Positions 38,597 through 45,897 of a DNA stretch of 48,354 bases are shown here, in pieces. Below the pieces are notes generated by a model. The model made no database searches. It was not told the DNA's origin and saw only the letters and a program-made list of their open reading frames with translations. The DNA comes from Ligilactobacillus apodemi DSM 16634 = JCM 16172 (lineage in GTDB: Bacteria > Bacillota > Bacilli > Lactobacillales > Lactobacillaceae). Numbering within the stretch: the stretch's first letter is position 1; the number at the start of each line of letters is the position of its first letter. The stretch covers positions 658,285 to 706,638 of the forward strand of contig NZ_AZFT01000053.1 of assembly GCF_001434405.1 (NCBI RefSeq), written 5' to 3'. A program made the translations under genes and the position numbers.

Positions 38597-39586
38597 CTAC
38601 TCGCTAGCTTTGGCTTTAGCTTTCTTTGTGTTCTTTACTGCATCTGGATCAGAGGAATTCGTATCATGGCCTGGCATGGTTTCAAAGACGTTATCGTCTG
38701 TTGTCATATTCAATCCTGCAAATGCTTCATCTTTGACTACTAAAGCAGCTACGTGCATTGTTACACGTAAAGCTTTCATACCTTGTTCAAACAAGTTGAT
38801 AGGTGTGCCGTCTTCGTTAGTCAACGTAGATAATTGTGCTTGGTCAGATACAGAGTACTCTAAGCCTGCTGGAATACCGTAATATAAATAATTAAAGTCC
38901 CCAGCGATTAAAGATCCTTTAGGAAGTTCATCTGACTTTAGATTTACGGTCGTGATCCCGTCGATTGTTCCATTGGCCCGATCATATAATGATGTTGCCA
39001 CACCGTTTTCAGTCTTGACCGCTTTGCGTAAGGCTGAATGGTTTTGCACTTTGGAAATAAAGGCATTTGGCTCAATATTATTGTCATATAACTTATCTTC
39101 AAGATCTAAGATAGTATCATAATCGATCGAACCAGTGATGTTTGTACCAGCAGTAGCGATCGAACGTGCCAACGATTGCTTGAACGGGTTGTTCTTACCT
39201 AACAAAACAGCTTCATCAAATTTCTTATAAAAAGCTTCAGCGATTTTAGGTTTCATGAATTCAAAGAAATTGCTCATACCCCATTTGAGGTATTCATCAG
39301 ATACAGGCAAGATAACAGCCAATTTCTTAGCTCGCATTTCGACTGTCTTCCATTCGCTCTTGGCCGTTGGGATCTTTTGAGTTTCATCTACCCAATAAGC
39401 CCCGCCACCTTTAACGAAGACATCGAACTTCTTTTCTAAGCCATCCATAGCTTCATACTTACCAAGTTGCATGACTTTTGAATTTTGCATGATCTCTTGG
39501 ATCGTCAAGATCGCATGTTTTTCTGGGATACTCCCATCTCGTTTTTGTAAAAGTGTTACGTTATTTGGATCAAATGTTTGTGGCAT
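38597..39586 (-). CDS. major capsid protein (HK97 fold)
   Basis: A 329-residue shell protein. The N-terminal arm is short and no prohead protease gene is present; a separate scaffold gene lies just upstream, so assembly is scaffold-dependent rather than protease-dependent. HK97-fold segments seen are the E-loop region (KGGGAYWVDETQKIPTAKSEW near 75), the spine helix (FFEFMKPKIAEAFYKKFDEAVL near 125-145) and the A-domain (LPKGSLIAGDFNYLYYGIPAG near 225-245). The C-terminal 30 residues are charged and look disordered. Confidence 0.94.
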   Translation of the reverse strand: MPQTFDPNNVTLLQKRDGSIPEKHAILTIQEIMQNSKVMQLGKYEAMDGLEKKFDVFVKGGGAYWVDETQKIPTAKSEWKTVEMRAKKLAVILPVSDEYLKWGMSNFFEFMKPKIAEAFYKKFDEAVLLGKNNPFKQSLARSIATAGTNITGSIDYDTILDLEDKLYDNNIEPNAFISKVQNHSALRKAVKTENGVATSLYDRANGTIDGITTVNLKSDELPKGSLIAGDFNYLYYGIPAGLEYSVSDQAQLSTLTNEDGTPINLFEQGMKALRVTMHVAALVVKDEAFAGLNMTTDDNVFETMPGHDTNSSDPDAVKNTKKAKAKASE

Positions 39587-39599
39587 TGTAAGCCCTCCT

Positions 39600-40148
39600 C
39601 TATTTAATTAATCTATTGGTTTGTGCAAAGCTAGCAATATCATTCATTGAATTGTCACTAGTCTTAAAACCTGCACTTTCCTTTGGACTATCCGTTTTAG
39701 ATAGCTCTTCGACTCGTGCTTTGACCAACATATCAACTGACTCAGCAAGTTTGCGAATATTGCTGTGCGTCTTTTCAGCGTCATCAGTCAATACCAAATC
39801 AACAAGATCTGCAGGTAGTTTCTGCTCTTCTAATTGCTTTTGTGCTTCGATACGATATGCTTTCATGTTTAGTTCATGCTCACGTTGCTTTAAAGCCTCT
39901 TCACGACTCTTTAGCTTAGCTTCAGCACGATCTTTAGCATTCATGCTGGCAAGGCGCTTAGCTTCGTCTTCACGCTCTTTTAACTTGGTATCAAGCTCAT
40001 CATTCCATTTAGAACGTGCCGTTTCTAAAGCTTTAGCTACTCGCTTATCCGTATAGCTATCCAAATCAGATTGCGACTCAAATGTTTTATATGGCTTTGC
40101 TTGTTCCTCTTCAGTTGCTGTTGTATCTAATACTTCTTCAGTATTCAT
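39600..40148 (-). CDS. capsid scaffold protein (DUF4355-like)
   Basis: A 182-residue highly charged, helical protein with a long coiled coil (KLKEREDEAKRLASMNAKDRAEAKLKSR-type region, residues 60-120), the hallmark of siphophage scaffold proteins in the DUF4355 family. The start at 40148 (MNTEEVL) is supported by AGGAGG 7 bases upstream. It lies directly before the major capsid gene. Expected to line the procapsid interior and leave before packaging. Confidence 0.88.
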   Translation of the reverse strand: MNTEEVLDTTATEEEQAKPYKTFESQSDLDSYTDKRVAKALETARSKWNDELDTKLKEREDEAKRLASMNAKDRAEAKLKSREEALKQREHELNMKAYRIEAQKQLEEQKLPADLVDLVLTDDAEKTHSNIRKLAESVDMLVKARVEELSKTDSPKESAGFKTSDNSMNDIASFAQTNRLIK

Positions 40149-40186
40149 TGGTTTTCCTCCTAACCACATACACACGATCTAGACAT

Positions 40187-40228
40187 AATAAAAGCGCCCA
40201 CTCACAAGCAAAGCTTCCAAGCACGCGC
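40187..40228 (-). other. RNA hairpin upstream of the scaffold gene
   Basis: On the minus transcript a 35-nt element (40228-40194) can fold with GCGC/GCGC at its base, several further pairs including G-U wobbles, and an inner AAGC-TTT-GCTT hairpin. TTTTATTAT follows. It could be a weak terminator or a 5'-stabilising structure for the scaffold-capsid mRNA. Confidence 0.55.
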
Positions 40229-40302
40229 ATCTAGTCATCCATATACAGTTTTATTTTTTAACGATCGTTCTTTAACGTCTGCGATCGCAAAAAGACAAAA
40301 TA

Positions 40303-40470
40303 TCATTTCTTATCTTTCTTTTTATCACCATGATTCTCAGCAAACCATTTTACAGTGCCTTCAACCCATTCCTTTTCTTCTTTTGTTTGTGGTCGTTTGA
40401 CATTATTCCAAAATTTTAATTGCCCACTTGTACCGTATAACCTCGAATGTTTATCTATCTTCTTTATCAT
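40303..40470 (-). CDS. small ORF overlapping the MuF-ART gene, unknown
   Basis: A 55-residue basic protein (many lysines; YGTSGQLKFWNNVKRP, EEKEWVEGTVKWF, end KKKDKK). It overlaps the end of the minor head gene by 20 bp, so translation is coupled. Not recognised. Two readings are possible: a minor virion or assembly protein, or an immunity partner for the ADP-ribosyltransferase-like domain encoded just upstream, as immunity genes usually follow polymorphic toxin genes. The ORF is credible because of its codon pattern and coupling; the function is open. Confidence 0.6.
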   Translation of the reverse strand: MIKKIDKHSRLYGTSGQLKFWNNVKRPQTKEEKEWVEGTVKWFAENHGDKKKDKK

Positions 40471-41827
40471 CGATTATTTCCTCCAAATCTACGGTAGGAA
40501 TACCTTTATCGTTGTAATATATTCTAAGTATCCTAAATGGTGTATCTCTCTTGAACAATACTTCCTGTTCGTTCTCATTATACTTTGAAACATCTCTCCC
40601 TGTCTTGCTATTCAATATTTCAAAGTGTAATTGCTCCTGATTTTCGCCGTAGTGTATTTTAGAAGTTGAAAGATAAGCATTGTCTGAAAAAATTTCTCCA
40701 ATTTTGAAATTCTTTGCAAAGCTCCTAAGGTCATCAGCAGTTTCAAAGAAATAGTCGCGCTGTAATCTACCACTATATTTTGGTAATTTATCCAGTGCAG
40801 CATCAAGGTATCTTACCATTTCTTTTTGATCATCGGTCAGCATGTCTGGATAATATCTAAGCATATTATTTAGAGTATATGATTCAGAACTAATGTATCT
40901 ATTCAAGGCGTGACGTTCTTTCTCACTCATTATCTCAGCCGGCATTATCGAACATAAGCAATTAGGATGAAACGGGTACATGTTATACCCTACAACAGCT
41001 CTATCATGCCGATATGGCCCACCAGATGCAGCACGACGACAAATACGACACGCACCACTTTCAAAGCTAATATCGTACCATTCGATAACACCTTGTTTAT
41101 AGCTATCTAGCTGAACATCACCTTGTACTCTAGCTGTCTCAGTAATCAAAAGACGCCCAACCTGATACGACTGAGCGTCAAATATTTTCTTAAATTCAGA
41201 GATATATTGGTTAGGATTCTTGCCTTGTAAGATCGCACTGTTTAGCACACTTCCTAGCTTAGATTTTAAAGCTTCTGTGTTATGCCACACGTTATTGCTA
41301 AACGTCACATAGCCATTACCAAGCTTATATGACGCATTGACTAAGCTTTTTACTTTCTTATCATCAAATCTAAGTGACTGTCCTAAGATACCTGCTTGGC
41401 GTCGATATTCATCTAAGGCAACTTTGTGTAAATGCTTATAAGCTTCATCATTCAGCTTACCTGTCAAATTATCGATCTCAAGGTTGAGCTCCATTTTTAA
41501 CAGTTGCAAGCGACTTACTCGCATCTTCAAGTTGTACAACTTCAAATCAGCATTAGCTTGCGGTGAGGTATCCATATTTTGCACATACTGCTTAGCTTTA
41601 TCAGCAAAACGTTCAACATCCATTTTATCGGCAAGTTTCATAGCTTCCGCCATTGTCATTTTACCGTTTTTAGCATAGCGTAGAAAGTTACGGTTAATAT
41701 CAGCTTCAATATCATTTAAAGCTTTATGATACTCTTTCATGATCTCATCGGTCTTACCCGATACGACTTTACGTAATTCTTTAGCATGTTCCTGCTCACG
41801 TTTGAGCCAGTAATCCTTGCTATCCAT
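40451..41827 (-). CDS. MuF minor head protein with C-terminal ADP-ribosyltransferase-like domain
   Basis: A 458-residue protein. Residues 1-150 are helical; 150-300 match the SPP1 gp7/Mu F minor head module, including RLLITETARVQGD near 225-237 and the Cys/His cluster CRICRRA (260-266) and HPNCLC (288-293). The last 150 residues look like an ADP-ribosyltransferase exoenzyme: helix LNRYISSESYTLNNMLRYY, an arginine in YSGRLQR (Arg354), the STS motif Ser387-Thr388-Ser389 (AYLSTS) and Glu420-x-Glu422 in ENEQEVLF. This R-STS-ExE order is the known signature of the C3/VIP2-type family. It follows the portal gene with an 8-bp overlap. The protein is probably packed in the head and may enter the cell with the DNA. 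Confidence 0.85.
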   Translation of the reverse strand: MDSKDYWLKREQEHAKELRKVVSGKTDEIMKEYHKALNDIEADINRNFLRYAKNGKMTMAEAMKLADKMDVERFADKAKQYVQNMDTSPQANADLKLYNLKMRVSRLQLLKMELNLEIDNLTGKLNDEAYKHLHKVALDEYRRQAGILGQSLRFDDKKVKSLVNASYKLGNGYVTFSNNVWHNTEALKSKLGSVLNSAILQGKNPNQYISEFKKIFDAQSYQVGRLLITETARVQGDVQLDSYKQGVIEWYDISFESGACRICRRAASGGPYRHDRAVVGYNMYPFHPNCLCSIMPAEIMSEKERHALNRYISSESYTLNNMLRYYPDMLTDDQKEMVRYLDAALDKLPKYSGRLQRDYFFETADDLRSFAKNFKIGEIFSDNAYLSTSKIHYGENQEQLHFEILNSKTGRDVSKYNENEQEVLFKRDTPFRILRIYYNDKGIPTVDLEEIIDDKEDR

Positions 41828-43361
41828 CTACATCACCGTTTTTGCTTTCTTTAGTCGTATTTGAGCGCACTTCTTTATCGTCTAATCTATTTACATTGTT
41901 AGCCTGTTTAAAGCTCTCTGATAGCTTGTCAGAGCTTTGTAGTTGCTCTTCTTCTGCTTTGAGATTGCTTTCTTCTGTTTCAGCCGTGGTAAAGTGTGTT
42001 AAATCGTATAAAGTCTTACGTGAGATAGGCACGCCTGCATCTATCAACATCGTTACTTCTTCACTGACCGCATAAGGCAGATTAGGTGTGTAATCTACTA
42101 ACACATTAGAATGCTCTTTCTTAGAAACAGATAGATTACTTTCTAAGTTGAACAACAATTCGCAACGATTAGCAATCGAACGTTTAAAAGCGTTGATCGT
42201 TTGCCCGATAGCTTGTTCAAAGCCAAAGATCTTATACCGCATAGCCACGCCCGTTGTATTGCCAGCAAAGTTTTGATCAGTCATATCTGGAATATTGCTG
42301 ATGTTAAAAATATCTTTGCGAATACGCTCTTTGTAACTCTCACTAGCAGCACTATCAAATTCAGGGCTGATATATTTAGCGTCAAGACTTGTAGCATTAC
42401 CATTGCGATCGATACCACTTTGAAGACCTAAAATACCATATTGCTGTATCTGCTTTATCAACTCATTTACGTTAGTATTAGCAGTCGAAAAATCACCATT
42501 GATGACTAACAATGAATTGATAACGTCAGTCATATAGTTGCTCGTATCACTTTCCACTTGGTCGTAAGCATCGATCAACGGCAATACATCTTCATACCAC
42601 GACGTGCGATATTTGTTGCTTTGATACTCAACGATCGGCACACCATTATAGAAATGACCATCGGTGTGATCTTCCTGTAAGGCAGCATTTTTAAACGTGC
42701 TTGGCTTAAAATAAACGATGTTTTTATCGGTATACAAGATCGTCTGATATGATTTCACGCTATCTTTACTGAAACCAGCTTCGACGATCCTTACTGCTGC
42801 TACCGGCCTGCGTTCGATAGTCGTGTCATAGATCACAAACGTTTCAAACACATTTGCTTGTTTGATCTTGTTGCCGTCATCATTCTTATATTGGATATCG
42901 TAAGCACGTCCAAACTTCGCAACGTCATACATCAACTCGTTATCCAAGGTCACTATATCGTTTGCTTTATTGAACTCTAGTAGCTTATCATTCAACTTGT
43001 TATCATCTGGCAAATTATATGACAGTGGTACACTAGTCGTATATCCCGCCACAAATTGCGCGATCAACTTACCAAAATTATGTGCGATCCGATGATCCGC
43101 TTTATTTTTATCCAAACGGCGATCGCCACTAAAGATACCTGCATTACGTCCTTTAGAATAACCATCTAAAACTTCTAATCGTGGCACTTGATTAGTGATG
43201 AAGTGCAGTATCATCTGTGTTAGCGTCTCATAATTATTATCTGTCAAGTCATCTAAAGAGTTGACTCGATAATGAATATTGCTATTTACAGAAAAAGGGA
43301 ACAAGCTATTTTTATTAGCATTGCTCCCCAAACCATATTCAAATTCACTTACTTTATCCAT
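41820..43361 (-). CDS. portal protein (SPP1 gp6-like)
   Basis: A 513-residue protein forming the dodecameric DNA entry channel at one capsid vertex. It resembles the SPP1-type portal family: PRLEVLDGYSKGRN near 55, helical wing, YMTDVINSLLVINGD near 275-290, SNIPDMTDQNFAGNTTGVAMRYKIFGFEQ near 350-378 and a charged C-terminus. It follows the terminase large subunit gene directly and overlaps the MuF gene, the canonical order terS-terL-portal-MuF. Confidence 0.94.
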   Translation of the reverse strand: MDKVSEFEYGLGSNANKNSLFPFSVNSNIHYRVNSLDDLTDNNYETLTQMILHFITNQVPRLEVLDGYSKGRNAGIFSGDRRLDKNKADHRIAHNFGKLIAQFVAGYTTSVPLSYNLPDDNKLNDKLLEFNKANDIVTLDNELMYDVAKFGRAYDIQYKNDDGNKIKQANVFETFVIYDTTIERRPVAAVRIVEAGFSKDSVKSYQTILYTDKNIVYFKPSTFKNAALQEDHTDGHFYNGVPIVEYQSNKYRTSWYEDVLPLIDAYDQVESDTSNYMTDVINSLLVINGDFSTANTNVNELIKQIQQYGILGLQSGIDRNGNATSLDAKYISPEFDSAASESYKERIRKDIFNISNIPDMTDQNFAGNTTGVAMRYKIFGFEQAIGQTINAFKRSIANRCELLFNLESNLSVSKKEHSNVLVDYTPNLPYAVSEEVTMLIDAGVPISRKTLYDLTHFTTAETEESNLKAEEEQLQSSDKLSESFKQANNVNRLDDKEVRSNTTKESKNGDVDG

Positions 43362-44611
43362 TACATAAACCTCTTCAATCTAGCCAGCTCTTCAACTGAC
43401 ATGCTTTCTTCTAAGTGGTCCAGATAATCGTTATACATTGCGTAACGCATGCTGTCCATACAGTCATCATCTTTCTTGATGACATCACCCGTCTTTTCGT
43501 TCCAAGCATAGTTATAGATCTCTTTGCGAAACTGTGGACAATCATCATAGACGACTCTAAATTTGTCGTTATGCATTGCTCCAGCTACATACTCGATACC
43601 ATTCAAGACATTTTTATTAGCGTTCATTGCTCGAATGCCTGCTTGACTCAGATCATAAATATGTTCAGGATTGGCAGTATCACAATAAAAAGGGATGTTC
43701 CCAAAACGCTCCTTAATATCCTTTGCCACATCTACCCAATAAGCGATCTGCTCATAACTAGCAGCATGCTCTTCCATTAGCGTATATTGACCATCTCTAT
43801 ATCCCATAACAGTAAAAACAGTCTTATGGTTAAAGCCCCAGTCAACTCCAACAAAAAAGCGCTCGTATGTTTCATCGAACGCTTGTTGCCTGTTTATTGT
43901 CATTGTACGTCTATCAAACTCGGGATAAACAAGCCCTTGACCTGATACCCATAAACCCAAGATAGAACGATCGTAAAACATCCCCGTTGGTGTGGTCGCC
44001 TTAAGACCTTCGATATAGCTTTGATCAAGTGTTGTATTTTCTTCAAGCTTAAAATTAAAGTACAACGTCTTGCCACTATCATTTTCTTTATCGATATACT
44101 GTGTCTTTAACCAATGCTCGGGATGGTCTGGGTTAGTATCACAAATAATATGTGCTCCTGGTCGTGAACAGCGGTTATTTATCTCTTGGAATACGTTTTG
44201 ATCAGCTAATGAAGCTTCGTTAACGTAAGCACCATAACTGGTCATACCACGGATAGAGGCCATACCACGGATAGAACCAGTATATGCTGGCACGATCTCA
44301 ACGCCTAACAAGTGATAATGCCCAAATCTATCAGTCTTAGGCGCTATCCTAAACTGATTGCCAAGCTCTGAAATGATATTCGTATAGATCGTACCTGACG
44401 ATACACCAGCAAGAATATATTTAGGATTTGAATCTCTCAGCTGTTTTGCCAGCTTTCTGACTCTATACAACTCAAGCAAGAACAAATAATTGTCAATATA
44501 CGTCTTGCCTGAACGAACAGAACCCGAATTGATTAGAAAACGAAATTCTTTAGTGCGATAAGCATGTAACACTTCACGCTGTTTCTTTGTCAGTACATCA
44601 TTCAGTGCCAT
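43361..44611 (-). CDS. terminase large subunit (PBSX/Terminase_3 type)
   Basis: DNA packaging motor. Counting from the MALNDVL start at 44611 (416 residues): Walker A GSVRSGKT at 30-37, Walker B region SYGAYVNEAS near 125, coupling motif CDTNP near 153, and nuclease-domain acidic residues in FVGVDWGFNHKT near 230, FYCDTANPEH near 297 and DDDCMDSMRYA near 380. Two in-frame starts lie 12 and 24 bases earlier; the shorter overlap with terS (14 bp) is preferred, but no start has a good ribosome site. An in-frame 18-bp tandem duplication (IRGMAS-IRGMTS) lies just before the Walker B region. Confidence 0.94.
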   Translation of the reverse strand: MALNDVLTKKQREVLHAYRTKEFRFLINSGSVRSGKTYIDNYLFLLELYRVRKLAKQLRDSNPKYILAGVSSGTIYTNIISELGNQFRIAPKTDRFGHYHLLGVEIVPAYTGSIRGMASIRGMTSYGAYVNEASLADQNVFQEINNRCSRPGAHIICDTNPDHPEHWLKTQYIDKENDSGKTLYFNFKLEENTTLDQSYIEGLKATTPTGMFYDRSILGLWVSGQGLVYPEFDRRTMTINRQQAFDETYERFFVGVDWGFNHKTVFTVMGYRDGQYTLMEEHAASYEQIAYWVDVAKDIKERFGNIPFYCDTANPEHIYDLSQAGIRAMNANKNVLNGIEYVAGAMHNDKFRVVYDDCPQFRKEIYNYAWNEKTGDVIKKDDDCMDSMRYAMYNDYLDHLEESMSVEELARLKRFM

Positions 44612-45074
44612 GTTCCCGTTCATCCTCGCTTTCAATCGTTTCGATCAATTCTAATAAGTGATCTTCTGCACTACCGTCACCGTTTTGTAAGATCTTAAGT
44701 TTAGCTTCCTTGATTTTTGTATCAAGTTCAGAGTCTTTAATACGATGCTTAAGCAACTCTCTTTCTTCAACCGATAACTGACTATCGTTATACTTATCAC
44801 GCCAATTATTTTTGAGCCAAAATATCTGTGCGGTGACGTGCCCACTCTTAGCTTTTTTGAACAGTGCATTCTCAATGATAAAGTTAGCCTGCTCTTTTCC
44901 CATTTTTAAGGCGTTGGATATGTTAGGGTATTTCTTTATCCAGTCATACAACGTCTCACGTCTAATTCCAATATTATGAGCGATTTGTTCATCAGTCAGA
45001 CCATCACGTTTCCAGCCTTGCAGTAATAATAAATTTTCAGTTTCTAACCACTTCTTGTACTGTCCTCTTGCCAT
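44598..45074 (-). CDS. terminase small subunit
   Basis: Recognises the packaging site and loads the large subunit. A 158-residue protein from ATG 45074; a GTG at 45089 directly abutting the GGAGG box is the alternative, and neither spacing is ideal. An N-terminal helix-turn-helix (LTDEQIAHNIGIRRETLYDWIKKYP, about 22-46) is followed by helical oligomerisation segments and an acidic C-terminus. It lies directly upstream of the large subunit. Confidence 0.88.
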   Translation of the reverse strand: MARGQYKKWLETENLLLLQGWKRDGLTDEQIAHNIGIRRETLYDWIKKYPNISNALKMGKEQANFIIENALFKKAKSGHVTAQIFWLKNNWRDKYNDSQLSVEERELLKHRIKDSELDTKIKEAKLKILQNGDGSAEDHLLELIETIESEDEREHGTE

Positions 45075-45106
45075 TTCAAGTAACGCCACCTCCTTTCAAG
45101 TTATAG

Positions 45107-45176
45107 CGCTGCTGGGAAGATTCGAACTTCCAACTAGAGTTATGAGCTCCGGTCACTTATCCTAAAAGTCAGCAAC
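45107..45176 (-). tRNA. tRNA-like element, anticodon CAU
   Basis: On the minus strand a 70-nt sequence folds as a cloverleaf: 7-bp acceptor (GTTGCTG/CAGCAGC with one G-U), short D arm with GG in the loop, anticodon loop CTCATAA (anticodon CAT at 45144-45142) on a weak four- to five-pair stem, and a perfect T arm GGAAG-TTCGAAT-CTTCC. Oddities: no two-base linker before the D stem, a mismatch in the anticodon stem, and CTA in place of an encoded CCA end. It starts immediately after the T-run of a terminator. It could be a phage tRNA-Met/Ile-like gene or a tRNA mimic. Confidence 0.5.
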
Positions 45177-45221
45177 AAAAAAGCCGTTCGCTTTAGTTCG
45201 TTACAACTCTGCGCTCGGCTT
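45177..45221 (-). terminator. terminator between the two tRNA-like elements
   Basis: Base arms AAGCCG (45181-45186) and CGGCTT (45216-45221) with further inner pairs CGC/GCG and AGTT/AACT, followed by TTTTTT on the minus strand. It lies about 100 bp ahead of terS, so late transcription must pass it or restart. Confidence 0.65.
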
Positions 45222-45265
45222 GATAGGCACTCCTTATGTTTATTTTCCCGATAGGATATGCCAAT

Positions 45266-45350
45266 AGATCAATCAAGGATTCGAACCCCGACTATCTAAA
45301 ATCAATATATACAAATTTACGTTCATTATCCCAATGTAATTTAATTAATC
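45266..45350 (-). other. degenerate tRNA-like element
   Basis: On the minus strand, 7-bp acceptor-like arms GATTAAT/ATTGATC (45350-45344 with 45273-45267), a D-arm-like ATTA/TAAT hairpin with GGG in its loop, and a T arm CGGGG-TTCGAAT-CCTTG with two G-U pairs. No convincing anticodon arm can be drawn in the AT-rich middle, so the anticodon is not assigned. Possibly a decaying tRNA gene or a tRNA mimic. It overlaps the last two bases of the upstream ORF. Between it and the terminator, another hairpin (GGCA/TGCC, TCCT/AGGA) lies at about 45227-45263. Confidence 0.4.
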
Positions 45351-45609
45351 AAACGAATTTTAATACATCAAACGCCATATCTTCTGCCACATCTTCTAAA
45401 AAATCAGAGATATATTTTTTTAATTCATACGAAGAAGTAATTAAATTTCCACTGTCGATTACTACGCCATTATCAATAGTCCCATAGAAATTAATTGCTG
45501 TTCCTAAATCATTTAAAAAATCTACTACATGCATTTCTTCGGACATACCATTATGTTCTGCAACCAAATTTGAATTCATTACTTGATTGTATTCCTTTTT
45601 TGTCATCAT
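45349..45609 (-). CDS. hypothetical acidic phage protein
   Basis: An 86-residue acidic protein (HVVDFLNDLGTAINFYGTIDNGVVIDSGN, then ISDFLEDVAEDMAFDVL), probably alpha/beta. A start one codon later is equally possible. It lies between the 65-residue gene and the tRNA-like elements. Not recognised; the small size and acidity would fit a DNA-mimic or regulatory protein, but this is speculation. Confidence 0.65.
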   Translation of the reverse strand: MMTKKEYNQVMNSNLVAEHNGMSEEMHVVDFLNDLGTAINFYGTIDNGVVIDSGNLITSSYELKKYISDFLEDVAEDMAFDVLKFV

Positions 45610-45621
45610 CTTGATATCCTC

Positions 45622-45819
45622 CTATCGGCAAAAGCTCTTGAAACTAATTAATTTTGGACGTTGGTTAAATTTCTTTGCTAGTTCTTTTGAACGGTTGTTG
45701 AAATGATTGATGTAAGGCATAACCAATTCTTTAGCTTCTTCCATTGTTGCGTTACCACTTCGATATAACATACGTCCTTTTTCTGCTTGGTCTCTCAATT
45801 GTTTTGTTTCGTTTGTCAT
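45622..45819 (-). CDS. hypothetical phage protein
   Basis: A 65-residue basic, helical protein (AEKGRMLYRSGNATMEEAKELVMPYINHFNNRSKELAKKF). Small proteins of this appearance are frequent near the terminase genes of lactobacillar prophages. It ends 12 bp ahead of the next ORF and is preceded by AAGGAAGGTAAG. Function unknown. Confidence 0.7.
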   Translation of the reverse strand: MTNETKQLRDQAEKGRMLYRSGNATMEEAKELVMPYINHFNNRSKELAKKFNQRPKLISFKSFCR

Positions 45820-45897
45820 TTTATCTTACCTTCCTTTCCTTGGTACACTGTAAGCTTAAGGTAAGAGTATAGGGGGTTCAAGAGATTATCCAAGCTT

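Noticed and set aside
45266-45350. Standard tRNA gene with assigned isotype
   Set aside because: Acceptor, D and T arms can be drawn but no 5-bp anticodon stem with a 7-base loop fits without mismatches.
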